DNA of 64,000 nt from Proteiniphilum sp. UBA5384 (GCF_002410825.1 NZ_DHOS01000001.1:174574-238573), one strand, 5' to 3'; positions 26,804-36,535 are shown, counted from the first letter of the stretch. Translations and numbers: made by a program. Notes: a model not told the origin generated them from the letters alone.

Positions 26804-27707
26804 GGCTTTCCAAGGTGACCGACATACGTTGTATGGAGCTAATCATCCCTTTCTCATAAAGTTGTTTGTAAACGGCTTCACTCAAATCGTGATTCACCCC
26901 TCCCTCGTCCCCTTTCTTTGTCCATACCCGGAAAATAAATTCGAGGGTAGTAGGATTGATCTTCGACATCCTTGCAAAAGGTGCCGGTTGTTTCAATACC
27001 TTGGGGTGCTCTGCTGCTGTTTGTAGCAACAACTCTTTAACCTCTTCCACATTACAGCCATAATCTACATTGACGATAATCTCGGCGCGAAGTAAGCCAT
27101 TAAGGCTATTATTATTGATGATACTGCCGGTCGATAGTGGTCCGTTGGGTATATAAATTGTCTTGTTATCACCGGTTCTTAAGATGGTATGCATAATGCC
27201 GATCTGCTCCACGGTTCCTTCCAGATTCTGCGCTTTGATAGTGTCTCCGCTCCTGAAAGGTTTACTCAACAAAATCATTACCCCACCTGCAAAATTGGCG
27301 AGGTTATCTTTCATGGCAAGTCCTATCGCCAGACCTACCGTGCCAATAATGGCGGCAATCGATACTGTCTTTACTCCTACCGAATTGATGATGATCATAA
27401 ATAATACAATGAAAAGGAATGTTTGCAATACGCTGCTTATAAATCCTTTCAGTGTGTTATCAAGCGAACTCTTCCGCATGACCTTTGCCAAGAAATTATC
27501 AATCTTCGTAATCAAAAAACGGCCAATGATGAACAATACAATGGCTATTAATATATTCACTATAAGGTCAATACCCCAGGCGATGAAACTATCCAGAATT
27601 TCATTATATTTACCCTCTTTGATCAGTTGACCGAAAGAAGGATTATCGATAGATCGTGGCACGAAAATGCTGTCGGAAGGAGTCGATATTTGAAGCAATG
27701 TCATCAT
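26787..27707 (-). CDS. mscS: Small-conductance mechanosensitive channel (MscS family)
   Basis: A 306-residue channel starting MMTLLQISTPSDSIFV. Three transmembrane segments are near residues 40-65, 75-100 and 108-135. The pore helix reads GTVGLAIGLAMKDNLANFAGG and the beta domain follows with PFRSGDTIKAQNLEGTVEQIG. It releases osmolytes on hypo-osmotic shock. An ATG at 27752 is in frame, but the promoter -7 box (27741-27734) lies downstream of it, so the shorter start is favoured. Confidence 0.93.
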   Translation of the reverse strand: MMTLLQISTPSDSIFVPRSIDNPSFGQLIKEGKYNEILDSFIAWGIDLIVNILIAIVLFIIGRFLITKIDNFLAKVMRKSSLDNTLKGFISSVLQTFLFIVLFMIIINSVGVKTVSIAAIIGTVGLAIGLAMKDNLANFAGGVMILLSKPFRSGDTIKAQNLEGTVEQIGIMHTILRTGDNKTIYIPNGPLSTGSIINNNSLNGLLRAEIIVNVDYGCNVEEVKELLLQTAAEHPKVLKQPAPFARMSKINPTTLEFIFRVWTKKGDEGGVNHDLSEAVYKQLYEKGMISSIQRMSVTLESPNTLN

Positions 27708-27733
27708 TTTGGTTTTTGTACAGTGTAACATCG

Positions 27734-27761
27734 CAAAAGTACAAAAAAACAATTATTTTTG
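27734..27761. promoter_or_regulatory. Back-to-back divergent promoters for mscS and the TPR gene
   Basis: The minus-strand -7 box TACTTTTG occupies 27741-27734 (mscS). The plus-strand -7 box TATTTTTG occupies 27754-27761 (TPR gene). Only 12 bp separate them, so each promoter's -33 region overlaps the other's core and only one can probably be occupied at a time. Confidence 0.55.
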
Positions 27762-27814
27762 TAAGAGAATAAAGAATTGATACATTATTTTTTACTATTC
27801 ATATACGATATAAA

Positions 27815-28642
27815 ATGAAGTTTATTTTTACGGTTATATTGTTTTTCCTTGTTTACGGGCTCTCTGCCCAGTCACTGGATTATATGGGATGGGTAGAGCG
27901 TTCGGCTGGTCATATAGAACAAAACCGGCTTGATAGTGCCGCTGTGGCACTGCAAAAGGCGATGGCGCTGGAGCCGGCCAATGAAAATAACCCCGTCTTA
28001 CTGCTTAATCTTGGAATATTACAGCGTCAAATGAAGCTTTATGACGATGCCTATATTTCATTCACCGCTTCCCTGGGGAATAGTCCTTTGTCTGAGTTGG
28101 TGTTACATAACCGGGCTTCCCTTTTGTGCGAGATGGAGCGTTTTGATGAAGCAATGGAGGATTATAACACCCTTATCCGCAATTATCCGGAGGATGTAGA
28201 GGCTTATTACCGGAGAGGATTACTTTTTCTTGAAAAGAATGAGAGAGCCAAAGCCGAAGCTGATTTCAAAACTTCGGACACGATAGATCCGGATAACATG
28301 TATACGAAGTTGAGCAGGGCACTGCTTTATAAACTCGATGATAATTGGGAGGCTGCCGAGAAGGTTTATACCGGCCTTATCCAGTCGTCTGATAAGGTTG
28401 ATCCCAGCTTTTACATGAACCGGGCGGAATGTTATGTGAACAGTGATCAGGTTTTCAGGGCGTCGGCCGATTTACGGGCAGTGGAGGGCTCACAAAGGGA
28501 AAACCCTTATTATTACATTCTCCGGGGGCGTATTCGTCTGTCGCAATTCGATAAGATAGCCGCCCGTGCCGATTTTAATAAGGCCAAAGAGCTGGGCTAT
28601 GATGCAGATATAGTGAAGGACTGGCTGAAAAAAGCGGAATAA
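27815..28642 (+). CDS. Secreted tetratricopeptide-repeat protein
   Basis: A 275-residue protein with a signal peptide (MKFIFTVILFFLVYGLSA, cut before QSLD). About six TPR units follow, each with the usual alternation such as NRASLLCEMERFDEAMEDY and YRRGLLFLEKNERAKAEAD. It should act as a periplasmic or outer-membrane-facing scaffold; partners are unknown. It is 56 bp upstream of the zinc peptidase gene, probably one operon, and has the promoter at 27754-27761. Confidence 0.8.
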   Translation: MKFIFTVILFFLVYGLSAQSLDYMGWVERSAGHIEQNRLDSAAVALQKAMALEPANENNPVLLLNLGILQRQMKLYDDAYISFTASLGNSPLSELVLHNRASLLCEMERFDEAMEDYNTLIRNYPEDVEAYYRRGLLFLEKNERAKAEADFKTSDTIDPDNMYTKLSRALLYKLDDNWEAAEKVYTGLIQSSDKVDPSFYMNRAECYVNSDQVFRASADLRAVEGSQRENPYYYILRGRIRLSQFDKIAARADFNKAKELGYDADIVKDWLKKAE

Positions 28643-28698
28643 TAGGCACCGGGAGAGAGAAGTAGTCAAGAGAAATAAAGAAAACCAAAACTTGTTTT

Positions 28699-29565
28699 AT
28701 GAAGTGGATTAATAGGAACGATAGCCAGGCCAACTATGAAGATCGTAGAGGTAAAGGTAGAAGGAATGCCGCCGTCGGTGGAGTAGGAGCGATTATTGTT
28801 GCCGTGATTGCTTTGTTGCTGGGACAAAATCCTTTCCAGGCCATAGACATGGTGAGCAATATGGCGCCGGGTGGAGACTCTGAGGTTGTGGATCCATCCA
28901 GGGCGAATGAGAATGAAGACCTGAAGGTGCTCACACTTGGAGTCTTTAACAGTGCCAACGACGTATGGGCAGAGATTTTTAGGTCACAACTCGATAAGCA
29001 ATATGTACGTCCTACTTTGGTTACTTTCACCGACGCAACGGTAACCGAATGTGGTGGGGCAACAGCGGCGGTGGGCCCTTTTTACTGCCCCGCCGACCAG
29101 AAAATGTATATCGATCTCAATTTTTTTCATCAATTGAAATCCGATTTCGGGGCTGAAGGCGATCTGGCCATGGCCTATGTGACAGCCCATGAGGTGGGGC
29201 ATCATGTGCAGAAGTTGTTGGGTATTATTGATCAGGTCAATCAATACCGGGGGCGGATCAGTGAAGCGGAATACAATAAGATGAATGTAAAGTTGGAACT
29301 GCAGGCTGATTTCCTGGCGGGAGTATGGGTGTATCATGCACAGCGGATGAATATGATCCGGCTCGAACCGGGTGATCTGGAATCGGTGATCAGTGCCACT
29401 ACCGCAGTGGGCGATGACACCATCCAGAAACGTGCAAGAGGCTATACCGTTCCCGATTCATTCACGCATGGCACTGCGGCACAACGTACTTACTGGTTCA
29501 GGAAAGGGATGCAGAGCGGCGATATCAGTCAGGGGGATACTTTTAACGACCCCGGACTGAGATAG
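28699..29565 (+). CDS. Neutral zinc metallopeptidase (YpfJ/KPN_02809 family)
   Basis: A 288-residue protein. An arginine-rich N-terminus (RRGKGRRNAAVGG) precedes one transmembrane helix at 28-42, followed by an extracytoplasmic domain. The zinc motif HEVGHH starts at H164 (AYVTAHEVGHHVQ), and the conserved ELQADFLAGVW lies about 50 residues on, giving the third ligand region. TDATVTECGGATAAVGPFYCP is the family signature ahead of the active site. Substrate and role are unknown. Confidence 0.88.
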   Translation: MKWINRNDSQANYEDRRGKGRRNAAVGGVGAIIVAVIALLLGQNPFQAIDMVSNMAPGGDSEVVDPSRANENEDLKVLTLGVFNSANDVWAEIFRSQLDKQYVRPTLVTFTDATVTECGGATAAVGPFYCPADQKMYIDLNFFHQLKSDFGAEGDLAMAYVTAHEVGHHVQKLLGIIDQVNQYRGRISEAEYNKMNVKLELQADFLAGVWVYHAQRMNMIRLEPGDLESVISATTAVGDDTIQKRARGYTVPDSFTHGTAAQRTYWFRKGMQSGDISQGDTFNDPGLR

Positions 29566-29580
29566 AAAGAAAATATAGTT

Positions 29581-30201
29581 TTATATAAATACTTTTATAA
29601 AGATAAGTAACAGGAGTATAGATTGATACTCTATGATGGATTCATTATTATAATATTTCGAAACATTTTTTCGTATCATTTTTATAGCAGTTGCAAATCT
29701 GTTTATGACCGATTTATGAGAGATACCTATATATTTTGCTGTTTCCTGTACAGATAATTGCTGTTCCCAACGTAAACGGAATACTTCCCGATCTGAGGGT
29801 CTCATTTTTCGAACTGTATCAGCAATAACCTTTTCCAATTCTTTTATGATGGTTTTTTCATGCGTTTGGTTAGTCGCCAATTGAATTAACTCGGGAAGTG
29901 TATCTTCCCAAAGTACATATTTCGGTTTTTTACTATAGAAATCAATGATTTTATACTTTAACCTGATAAATAAATAATTTTGAAGGCAGCCGTCAGCATT
30001 CCCTTTAAGGGAATCTTTCTTATTCCAGGTTTCTATCATAAGTTCCTGTACGATATCCTCCGCATCATCTTTACCCATATAACGACTCGCAGTTTTGTAT
30101 AAACGAGTAGCATACCGAATATAAATTATCTGAAACAGAGATTTATTGCCTAATGCTTCTATGTCTGTAATACTTTTTGTTGTATTAATATCAAAAAACA
30201 T
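29581..30201 (-). CDS. ECF sigma factor (FecI/SusR-type)
   Basis: A 206-residue extracytoplasmic-function sigma factor. Region 2 spans about 20-90 (DDAEDIVQELMIETW), and region 4 about 125-185 (MRPSDREVFRLRWEQQLSV, then HTH QETAKYIGISHKSV). It ends in a hydrophobic tail (EYQSILLLLIFIKVFI), seen in many Bacteroidota ECF factors and probably membrane-associating. It is divergent from the FecR gene at 30395, whereas most such pairs are co-directional. It presumably controls the SusC/D locus to its right. Confidence 0.88.
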   Translation of the reverse strand: MFFDINTTKSITDIEALGNKSLFQIIYIRYATRLYKTASRYMGKDDAEDIVQELMIETWNKKDSLKGNADGCLQNYLFIRLKYKIIDFYSKKPKYVLWEDTLPELIQLATNQTHEKTIIKELEKVIADTVRKMRPSDREVFRLRWEQQLSVQETAKYIGISHKSVINRFATAIKMIRKNVSKYYNNESIIEYQSILLLLIFIKVFI

Positions 30202-30394
30202 ATCAAAATTCTACCAATTGATAATGCAAAGTAATAAAATGAATATTATAAATTCATTTTTTGAGTGGCTGACTTCTTTCATTTTATAAATTTTTATTTT
30301 TATTTGATTAAAATTAATAGGGACGTCTATATGAAAAAGCCTGCTACTAATGTAGTAAGCTCGATTATTTGATTTTATATAATTTCAGCGCATT
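30202..30394. other. Divergent intergenic region between sigma factor and fecR
   Basis: AT-rich sequence with a small inverted repeat, TACTA-ATG-TAGTA, near 30345. Near-matches to the -7 box occur, but I found no exact TAnnTTTG on either strand, which would fit promoters read by the cognate ECF factor rather than the housekeeping one. Confidence 0.35.
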
Positions 30395-31363
30395 ATGAAT
30401 AAGCTTAAAAAGCTTTTTTCGAACTATATTCGTGGAAAATCGACCAGAGATGAGAAAAAAATTATTGACCTCTGGTTCGAAGAGAAAGGTAAATCTCTGA
30501 TTGATCCGGTGAGTAATGATGAAGTAGAACAATTTTCTCAACGAATATGGAACGAATTTCTTATATATGAAGAAAGAACAAAAACGAAGCGTCGGTGGAG
30601 TCCTCGAATTCTGTATGGATTAGTGGGCACTGCGGCTATTATTTTATTGCTGGTCTTGTTAGATTTTCCCTCTGAAAGACTCAATTCAGGGGGGCATCCG
30701 GAACGACATGCGACGACTGAAGTTACAAGACAATTCGTCACCGATGATAATATGAAACGGATCACACTTGCCGATGGATCAAAAATACATATGAATAAGG
30801 GTACGGTAATTGAGTTGAGAAACGGAAAATTTAATGCGTATACCCGTGAAGTGTGGTTGGAGGAAGGAGAAGCTTTTTTTGAGGTGGTTAAAGATCCTGG
30901 ACGTCCTTTTATTGTACATACACCGGATGGGATGAATGCCAGAGTATTAGGAACTTCATTCAATATTAAGGCATATCATCAATTGGAAAGTCAGGTTGTG
31001 AGTGTAAAAACAGGATGTGTTCAGGTCAGTAACGAAACAGGTGAAAAGGTATTATTGGATGTCAACCAGAAAGCCATTTTTCATGCTGCTACACAACAAA
31101 TCACAGCTGGACTCACGGATGGTACTGCTGCCGCGGATTGGCGTAGTGGCCTTATTGTTTTAGAACATGTTGGAATGAACGAGCTTGCATTCAGGCTTAA
31201 ACAATATTATGGGGTAGAAGTGGTAAATAAAGCTGTTTCGGAAGAGATGGAAATATACACCTCTTTTCATATAAGTACACCTTTAGAACATGTGGTAAAG
31301 AATGTGGCAAATGTGTTTGGTGTTTTCTATAAGATAGAAAATAATACAATTTATTTTTATTGA
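30395..31363 (+). CDS. FecR-family anti-sigma factor
   Basis: A 322-residue single-pass membrane protein. A cytoplasmic N-terminal region of about 70 residues binds the sigma factor, a transmembrane helix lies near 72-88 (YGLVGTAAIILLLVLL), and the periplasmic FecR domain contains LADGSKIHMNKGT and GEAFFEVVKDPGRPFIVHT. The C-terminal DUF4974-like domain ends in a VFGVFYKIE unit. It should receive the signal from the STN domain of the SusC receptor at 31770 and release the sigma factor at 29581. Confidence 0.92.
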   Translation: MNKLKKLFSNYIRGKSTRDEKKIIDLWFEEKGKSLIDPVSNDEVEQFSQRIWNEFLIYEERTKTKRRWSPRILYGLVGTAAIILLLVLLDFPSERLNSGGHPERHATTEVTRQFVTDDNMKRITLADGSKIHMNKGTVIELRNGKFNAYTREVWLEEGEAFFEVVKDPGRPFIVHTPDGMNARVLGTSFNIKAYHQLESQVVSVKTGCVQVSNETGEKVLLDVNQKAIFHAATQQITAGLTDGTAAADWRSGLIVLEHVGMNELAFRLKQYYGVEVVNKAVSEEMEIYTSFHISTPLEHVVKNVANVFGVFYKIENNTIYFY

Positions 31364-31468
31364 AAAGTTTTAGGTTAAGATATGGAAGAATTTAATATTC
31401 TTACTATCGTGCATAAAATAGACATTATATTCATTAAAATTATATATGTTTCAAACAGAGCGACATTG

Positions 31469-31633
31469 TCACTCTAAAGTTATAGAGTCCACAAGCACCT
31501 TTAGGGTAAAATGGCTATAGTACTCGTTCCGGTGATGCTCAAAAGTGGGTACGAACGCTTCAAATTCTTCGGGTGTAAAACCCGTCAAGGACAGCAACTG
31601 ACTTAGAGTTTTTCGGACTTTGTCGTATTTCAT
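31469..31633 (-). pseudogene. Truncated transposase N-terminus (IS5-type with HTH leader)
   Basis: A 54-codon minus-strand frame begins MKYDKVRKTLSQLLSLTGFT and continues with PEEFEAFVPTFEHH and YYSHFTLK before running out into unrelated codons and a TGA. The pattern (a short helical leader, LTGFTPEEFE, then Y-x-H-F-T) is the N-terminal helix-turn-helix region of DDE transposases of the IS5-like kind. Complete proteins are several hundred residues, so over 80% is missing. It marks an old insertion between fecR and susC. No partner end was found. Confidence 0.65.
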
Positions 31634-31667
31634 TTGTGATAATTGATCCTATCTTATCACAAAGGTA
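31633..31667 (-). promoter_or_regulatory. Leader of the IS remnant: -7 box and 10-bp inverted repeat
   Basis: On the minus strand TACCTTTG (31667-31660) matches TAnnTTTG. TTTGTGATAA (31633-31642) and its exact complement TTATCACAAA (31654-31663) flank 11 nt directly in front of the remnant start codon. The arrangement suits a transposon end or operator retained from the insertion. Confidence 0.5.
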
Positions 31668-31769
31668 TGTAAAAGAGGGCTATAATAAACTATTAAATAT
31701 AAACTCTAATGACAAATTTTTTATGTTAATATTTTTTGAACAGTTGATTATTGTAAAATTTGATATTGA

Positions 31770-34700
31770 ATGGGGAAAAAAAAATTAACCACAAGGAGTA
31801 TTGTCGATATGATGATACTGTGGCTGAGTTTGGCTCCTTTATCTGTTTCTGCGCAAAATGAACATTTCGCCTTTAATAGAGAGCCAATGATAGAGAGATT
31901 GGAAAGGATAAAAGAGTTAGGAAAAGAGACCGGGCAGATATTGTCTTACAGTCGCTCCGTCATCAATGGAATGGCTCCGGCGTTTACTGCCCGTACAAAT
32001 AATATGGAAGAATGGCTGGACATATCGTTGAGGGATTCTGACTATACTTATAAAAAAGTAGGCGAAAAGGAATACATTGTCATAGTCAAAGTATCTGAAA
32101 CAAAAGTTGCTGAAGCCAAGAAAGTTGAACAGGTAAGAACGGCAAAAGGACGGGTTATTGACGACAATAAGGAACCGTTGATTGGCGTGAATGTAGTTCA
32201 GAAAGGAACTTCAAATGGAACTGTTACCGATATGGATGGTAATTTCTCCTTAAGAATTTCACAAAATAGTACGCTTGTATTTTCATACATTGGTTTTGAG
32301 AAACAAGAAAGGGTGTGGGATGGAACTTCCGAAATGAGTATAATACTACGCGAAGATGCGGCCATGCTCGAGGATGTGATTATTATTGGCGCCTATGGTA
32401 CTGTACAAAAAAAATCAGATATGGTGGGTTCTGCCTTTCAGGTTAATTCGGATAAAATAAGGACCTTGCCGGCTGCCCGTGTGGACAATTTATTGGAAGG
32501 GATTGTCCCCGGTTTACAAGTGTTGCCAAACTCTGACGATCCCTCAAGTACCAAACAGCGGTTAAATTTAAGAGTAAGAGGAGAGGGATCCATGAGTGCT
32601 TCCAACGAGCCGCTTTGGATTGTAGACGGTGTACGTGTTTTTAGCGGCGATAGAACGAATATGGTTGCGGGAATGAGCCTATCTATTAGTCCATTGAGCT
32701 ATATGGATCCCAATGATATAGAAAGTATCACGGTGCTTAAAGATGCCACGGAAACTTCTATTTATGGCGCAGATGGCGCCAATGGAGTTATATTGATTAC
32801 CACCAGAAGTGGTTCACGTGGGAAACCGCAAATCAGGTTCTCTTTACGCACAGGAATATCACAAATTAATCAAAGTGCCAAATTTAAAGTGTTGGATGGA
32901 GAGGAATATTTACTGCTGGCGAAGGAATCATACTTGAATTCCGGACGTGATATGAGAAGTTTTCCTTTTCAGGATAATGATATGAACAATTATAGTACAA
33001 CCAGTACAGATTGGTCTAAAGTGTTTTATGATACAGGATACCAGACAAATGCGCATTTATCTATTTCGGGGGAAGAGGGTAAAATAGACTATAATCTTTC
33101 AGGAGGTTATTATACCAATCAGTCCACTGTTATAGGAAACAAACAGGAACGCTATTCTGTGAGAGGGAGAACGGGGGTCAAAATGTCTCCCAAGTTTGAC
33201 TTTTCACTGAATTATGCGGCATCATACAATATCAACGATATTTTTGTTCCCGGACATGATTATTATCAATTCCTACCTATTTATGACCCTGTAAATCCTG
33301 ACGGTACATATCGGTTATATAATAAAACTGTATCTGGAATTGATTCCAACGGGAATCCTATCTGGCAGATATCCCGTTTCCTGAACTCGGTGCCCGAGAG
33401 AGAGGAGAATGATAACAAACAAAAGGCAGCCGTAGCCAATGTAAATGCTGTTTTAGGTTATCAAATAATAGAAGGTTTGGCGTCCACTACCCAGTTTGGT
33501 ATTGATTACCAGTCTTTAAACGAAGATCGCTATTCAGCGGGGACGAACTGGTCGGGTATGTCCACCACCACGGGGAGTGTTGGTTATTCTTACCGGAATA
33601 GTGCCAACTTCCTGACATGGACTGCTATTCAGCGATTGAATTATAACAAAACATTTGGCAGACATAGTGTGGGGGGATTGCTCGGACTTGAGGCCAGTTC
33701 GCAGGATACAAGGACGATGGGAGCTAACGGCTCCGGTTTTATCAATGACAAGATCAAAGAGGTATCCTATGCTGTGGATAGGAATGGAAGTAGTGGTAGG
33801 AGTATATCAAAGTCATTGTCCTATTTTGTACAGGGAGTTTATTCGTTTGACAATCGTTATTATTTCACGATAAACGCCCGTAGGGACGGTAATTCCGGAT
33901 TTGGTTCCGATTCGCAATGGGGTAACTTTGCCTCTGTGGGTGCTTCCTGGAATATCCATAATGAGTCCTTTTTTCAATCAGAGGTGATTGATGTGTTGAA
34001 ATTAAAAATGTCTTACGGCTCAAACGGTAATTCCAGAATAGGTTCTCAAGAGGCATTAGGCTTATATTCCTATGGCGAAGGCCATAACTATATGGGTGAA
34101 TTGGGAGGGACAATGTCCGGAAGCCCTAATAAAAAACTGAGTTGGGAAACTGCCTATATGACGAATATAGGGGTAAGGATAAGGATGTTCAACCGGGTGG
34201 ATTTTGAAGTGGAGGCTTATAACAAAAGAACAGTAAACCTTCTTAGCAATATTGATGTGTCAAGGACTACCGGTGATACGAGGAGTTACCGTAACTCCGG
34301 AGAAATAGTCAATCGGGGAGTTGAATTTACGATAGACGCGGATCTGATTAGAAAGAAAGATCTTACCTGGTCGGCCGAATTGAATATGTCCCACAATAGA
34401 AATAAATTGGTGGAGTTGTATAATGGGATCGAGAAGGTGATGGGTAATTATATCTGGCGGGAAGGAAAAGACCTGAAAACTTTTTATGTCATACGTTGGG
34501 CCGGAGTAGACCCCAGAGACGGAGCTCCGTTATGGTATGACAGTGAAGGCAATTTAACACGTAATTATAGCGATCAGCACCGGGTTCCCTGGAAATCGGC
34601 TTCTCCTGTGCTGGCTGGAGGCCTTACTTCCCGAATCTATTATAAAGACTTTTCACTTACTGGGATGTTTTCTTTTGTAGTGGGAGGATATGCTTTTAGT

Positions 34701-35087
34701 ACTTTTGGTCGTAATGTGATGTCTGATGGCTATAATATCATGACAGAAAATCAGTCTGTAAACCAGTTGGACCGCTGGCAAAAACCGGGTGATGTGGCGC
34801 TATCTCCCAAACCGATATGGGGTACATCTACCAAATCGGTCATGAGTTCTACCCGGCATATATACAAGACGACCAATGTGAAACTCAATAATATTGCCTT
34901 GGGTTATAATTTGCCCTCCCGGTTTGCAAACCTTATAGGAGCCAATGTGTGTAGTATTGATTTGATTGCCGATAATATTTTGATCTGGACTCCTTATGAT
35001 AAAAAAGATCGTAACGGTTACAAGCAATCGATGAGGGGGTATCCTTTGGAGACAACGGTATCATTGGGAGTGAATTTAAGTTTTTAG
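31770..35087 (+). CDS. SusC/RagA-family TonB-dependent receptor with STN domain
   Basis: An 1105-residue outer-membrane transporter. After a signal peptide (LSLAPLSVSA), residues about 32-108 form an STN signalling domain. Residues about 125-195 are a carboxypeptidase-regulatory-like domain (RVIDDNKEPLIGVNVV), then the plug (VLKDATETSIYGADGANG) and a 22-strand barrel ending SLGVNLSF. The STN domain implies direct talk with the FecR protein at 30395. It pairs with the SusD protein 23 bp downstream. The genes around it (M16 peptidase, lipoproteins) hint at a peptide or protein substrate rather than glycan, since no glycoside hydrolase is present. Confidence 0.95.
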   Translation: MGKKKLTTRSIVDMMILWLSLAPLSVSAQNEHFAFNREPMIERLERIKELGKETGQILSYSRSVINGMAPAFTARTNNMEEWLDISLRDSDYTYKKVGEKEYIVIVKVSETKVAEAKKVEQVRTAKGRVIDDNKEPLIGVNVVQKGTSNGTVTDMDGNFSLRISQNSTLVFSYIGFEKQERVWDGTSEMSIILREDAAMLEDVIIIGAYGTVQKKSDMVGSAFQVNSDKIRTLPAARVDNLLEGIVPGLQVLPNSDDPSSTKQRLNLRVRGEGSMSASNEPLWIVDGVRVFSGDRTNMVAGMSLSISPLSYMDPNDIESITVLKDATETSIYGADGANGVILITTRSGSRGKPQIRFSLRTGISQINQSAKFKVLDGEEYLLLAKESYLNSGRDMRSFPFQDNDMNNYSTTSTDWSKVFYDTGYQTNAHLSISGEEGKIDYNLSGGYYTNQSTVIGNKQERYSVRGRTGVKMSPKFDFSLNYAASYNINDIFVPGHDYYQFLPIYDPVNPDGTYRLYNKTVSGIDSNGNPIWQISRFLNSVPEREENDNKQKAAVANVNAVLGYQIIEGLASTTQFGIDYQSLNEDRYSAGTNWSGMSTTTGSVGYSYRNSANFLTWTAIQRLNYNKTFGRHSVGGLLGLEASSQDTRTMGANGSGFINDKIKEVSYAVDRNGSSGRSISKSLSYFVQGVYSFDNRYYFTINARRDGNSGFGSDSQWGNFASVGASWNIHNESFFQSEVIDVLKLKMSYGSNGNSRIGSQEALGLYSYGEGHNYMGELGGTMSGSPNKKLSWETAYMTNIGVRIRMFNRVDFEVEAYNKRTVNLLSNIDVSRTTGDTRSYRNSGEIVNRGVEFTIDADLIRKKDLTWSAELNMSHNRNKLVELYNGIEKVMGNYIWREGKDLKTFYVIRWAGVDPRDGAPLWYDSEGNLTRNYSDQHRVPWKSASPVLAGGLTSRIYYKDFSLTGMFSFVVGGYAFSTFGRNVMSDGYNIMTENQSVNQLDRWQKPGDVALSPKPIWGTSTKSVMSSTRHIYKTTNVKLNNIALGYNLPSRFANLIGANVCSIDLIADNILIWTPYDKKDRNGYKQSMRGYPLETTVSLGVNLSF

Positions 35088-35110
35088 AAATTATACAATA
35101 TAAGAATCAT

Positions 35111-36535
35111 ATGAAGACTATATGTAAAATAGTGATTGTACTCAGCTTGTTTTTCTCCATTTCCTCTTGTGATTTTCTGGAGGTGGAAACAGTTGGAAGG
35201 ACAACGATGCCTAACTTCTTCTCGGATCTCCCGGGTTTGAAAGCCGGCCTTACGGGTAGTTATAGCAAGATGTATAATTATTACTCTTCAGAGTTTTATA
35301 AATATCCGGAGGTGGCAGGGAATATGGTGGATATAAATCTTGTCAGTTCTGGAGGGGAAATGATGGATCAATTTAATTTTACGTCCGATCCCGAACAGGA
35401 AATTGGCGCAGTTGGCTACATTTGGAGAAAGATACTGGATGCCTTGGCAAACGTGAACAATGTCTTGGAGTATGCACCGCCGCTGATTGATAAATTTCCC
35501 CACTTGGAAGCCGATATCAAACAGGTACAGGCGCAAGCATATTTTCTAAGGGCTCTTTGTCATTTCGACCTGTACAGGGTATATGCCCAGCCCTATAATT
35601 ACACTGCCGATGCTTCTCATCTGGGGGTCCCGGTTTTATTGGTCACACCCGGTCCTGACGATTTGCCTTCACGTGCTACCGCTAAGCAGGTGTTTGAGCA
35701 GATCATCAAGGATTTGAATGCGAGCGAGGCACTATTTGGAGATATCCCTATGAAAGACGCCTACCATGTATCGAAAACGGCGGTATGGGCTATGTTGAGC
35801 AGGGTATACCTCTATAAGGAGGATTGGGACAATGCGATAACTTATGCTTCGAAAGTAATGGATGTTTCATCATTGGCGTACGAAGAGGATTATCTGGCCA
35901 TGTATCATAATCTGATTGCCGGAGAGGAGGCAATATTGCGGTTAAACGGTACACTAAAGGCCAAGTCTTTAGGTACTTTTTTCTCTGCCAAAGAAGCGGA
36001 TGTTATTGCTGCGGATACCCTTTTGAGTTTGTATACAGATGCTGAAGATATCAGGCTGCAATTATTTACCCCTGATAATAGTAATATCGCAAGGATTACA
36101 ACCAAATACAGGATAAAAATTGATTATACACCGGAGCAGGAACGATACGATCCTTTTATTTTACGGGTGTCCGAGATGTATTTAAACAGGGCTGAAGCTT
36201 ATGTGAGGAAGAATGATCTGACAAATGCCGCCAATGATTTGAAAGAGATTATTGGAAGAGCATTGCAGAAGGATGCCTCAGACGTGGATTTGAATTATAC
36301 CGATAGGGATGAACTCCTGCTTCTGGTAAAAAAAGAGAGGGCAAAGGAACTCAGTTTCGAAGGGCATAATTTCTTTGATATAGTGAGATACAAGGATGAT
36401 TTGGTGAGAGGCACCACTACCACTTCCAATGTGGAATACCTTCCATACCCGAATGATTTGTTTGTATTACCAATACCTCTTACAGAATTGAATGCCAATA
36501 CAAATATGAAGGGTAATCCTACCGTTAATAATTAA
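35111..36535 (+). CDS. SusD/RagB-family surface lipoprotein
   Basis: A 474-residue substrate-binding lid for the SusC upstream. The lipoprotein signal MKTICKIVIVLSLFFSISSC ends at C20, followed by the acidic DFLEVE surface-export-like stretch. TPR-type helices carry the family motifs YFLRALCHFDLYRVYAQPY and, near the C-terminus, RAKELSFEGHNFFDIVRYKD. Length is normal to slightly short for the family. It is in an operon with susC and the genes to 41308. Confidence 0.93.
   Translation: MKTICKIVIVLSLFFSISSCDFLEVETVGRTTMPNFFSDLPGLKAGLTGSYSKMYNYYSSEFYKYPEVAGNMVDINLVSSGGEMMDQFNFTSDPEQEIGAVGYIWRKILDALANVNNVLEYAPPLIDKFPHLEADIKQVQAQAYFLRALCHFDLYRVYAQPYNYTADASHLGVPVLLVTPGPDDLPSRATAKQVFEQIIKDLNASEALFGDIPMKDAYHVSKTAVWAMLSRVYLYKEDWDNAITYASKVMDVSSLAYEEDYLAMYHNLIAGEEAILRLNGTLKAKSLGTFFSAKEADVIAADTLLSLYTDAEDIRLQLFTPDNSNIARITTKYRIKIDYTPEQERYDPFILRVSEMYLNRAEAYVRKNDLTNAANDLKEIIGRALQKDASDVDLNYTDRDELLLLVKKERAKELSFEGHNFFDIVRYKDDLVRGTTTTSNVEYLPYPNDLFVLPIPLTELNANTNMKGNPTVNN

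Noticed and set aside
31680..31769. Housekeeping promoter directly before susC
   Set aside because: Only near-matches with three bases between TA and TTTG were found; an ECF-type promoter is more likely but its motif is unknown to me.
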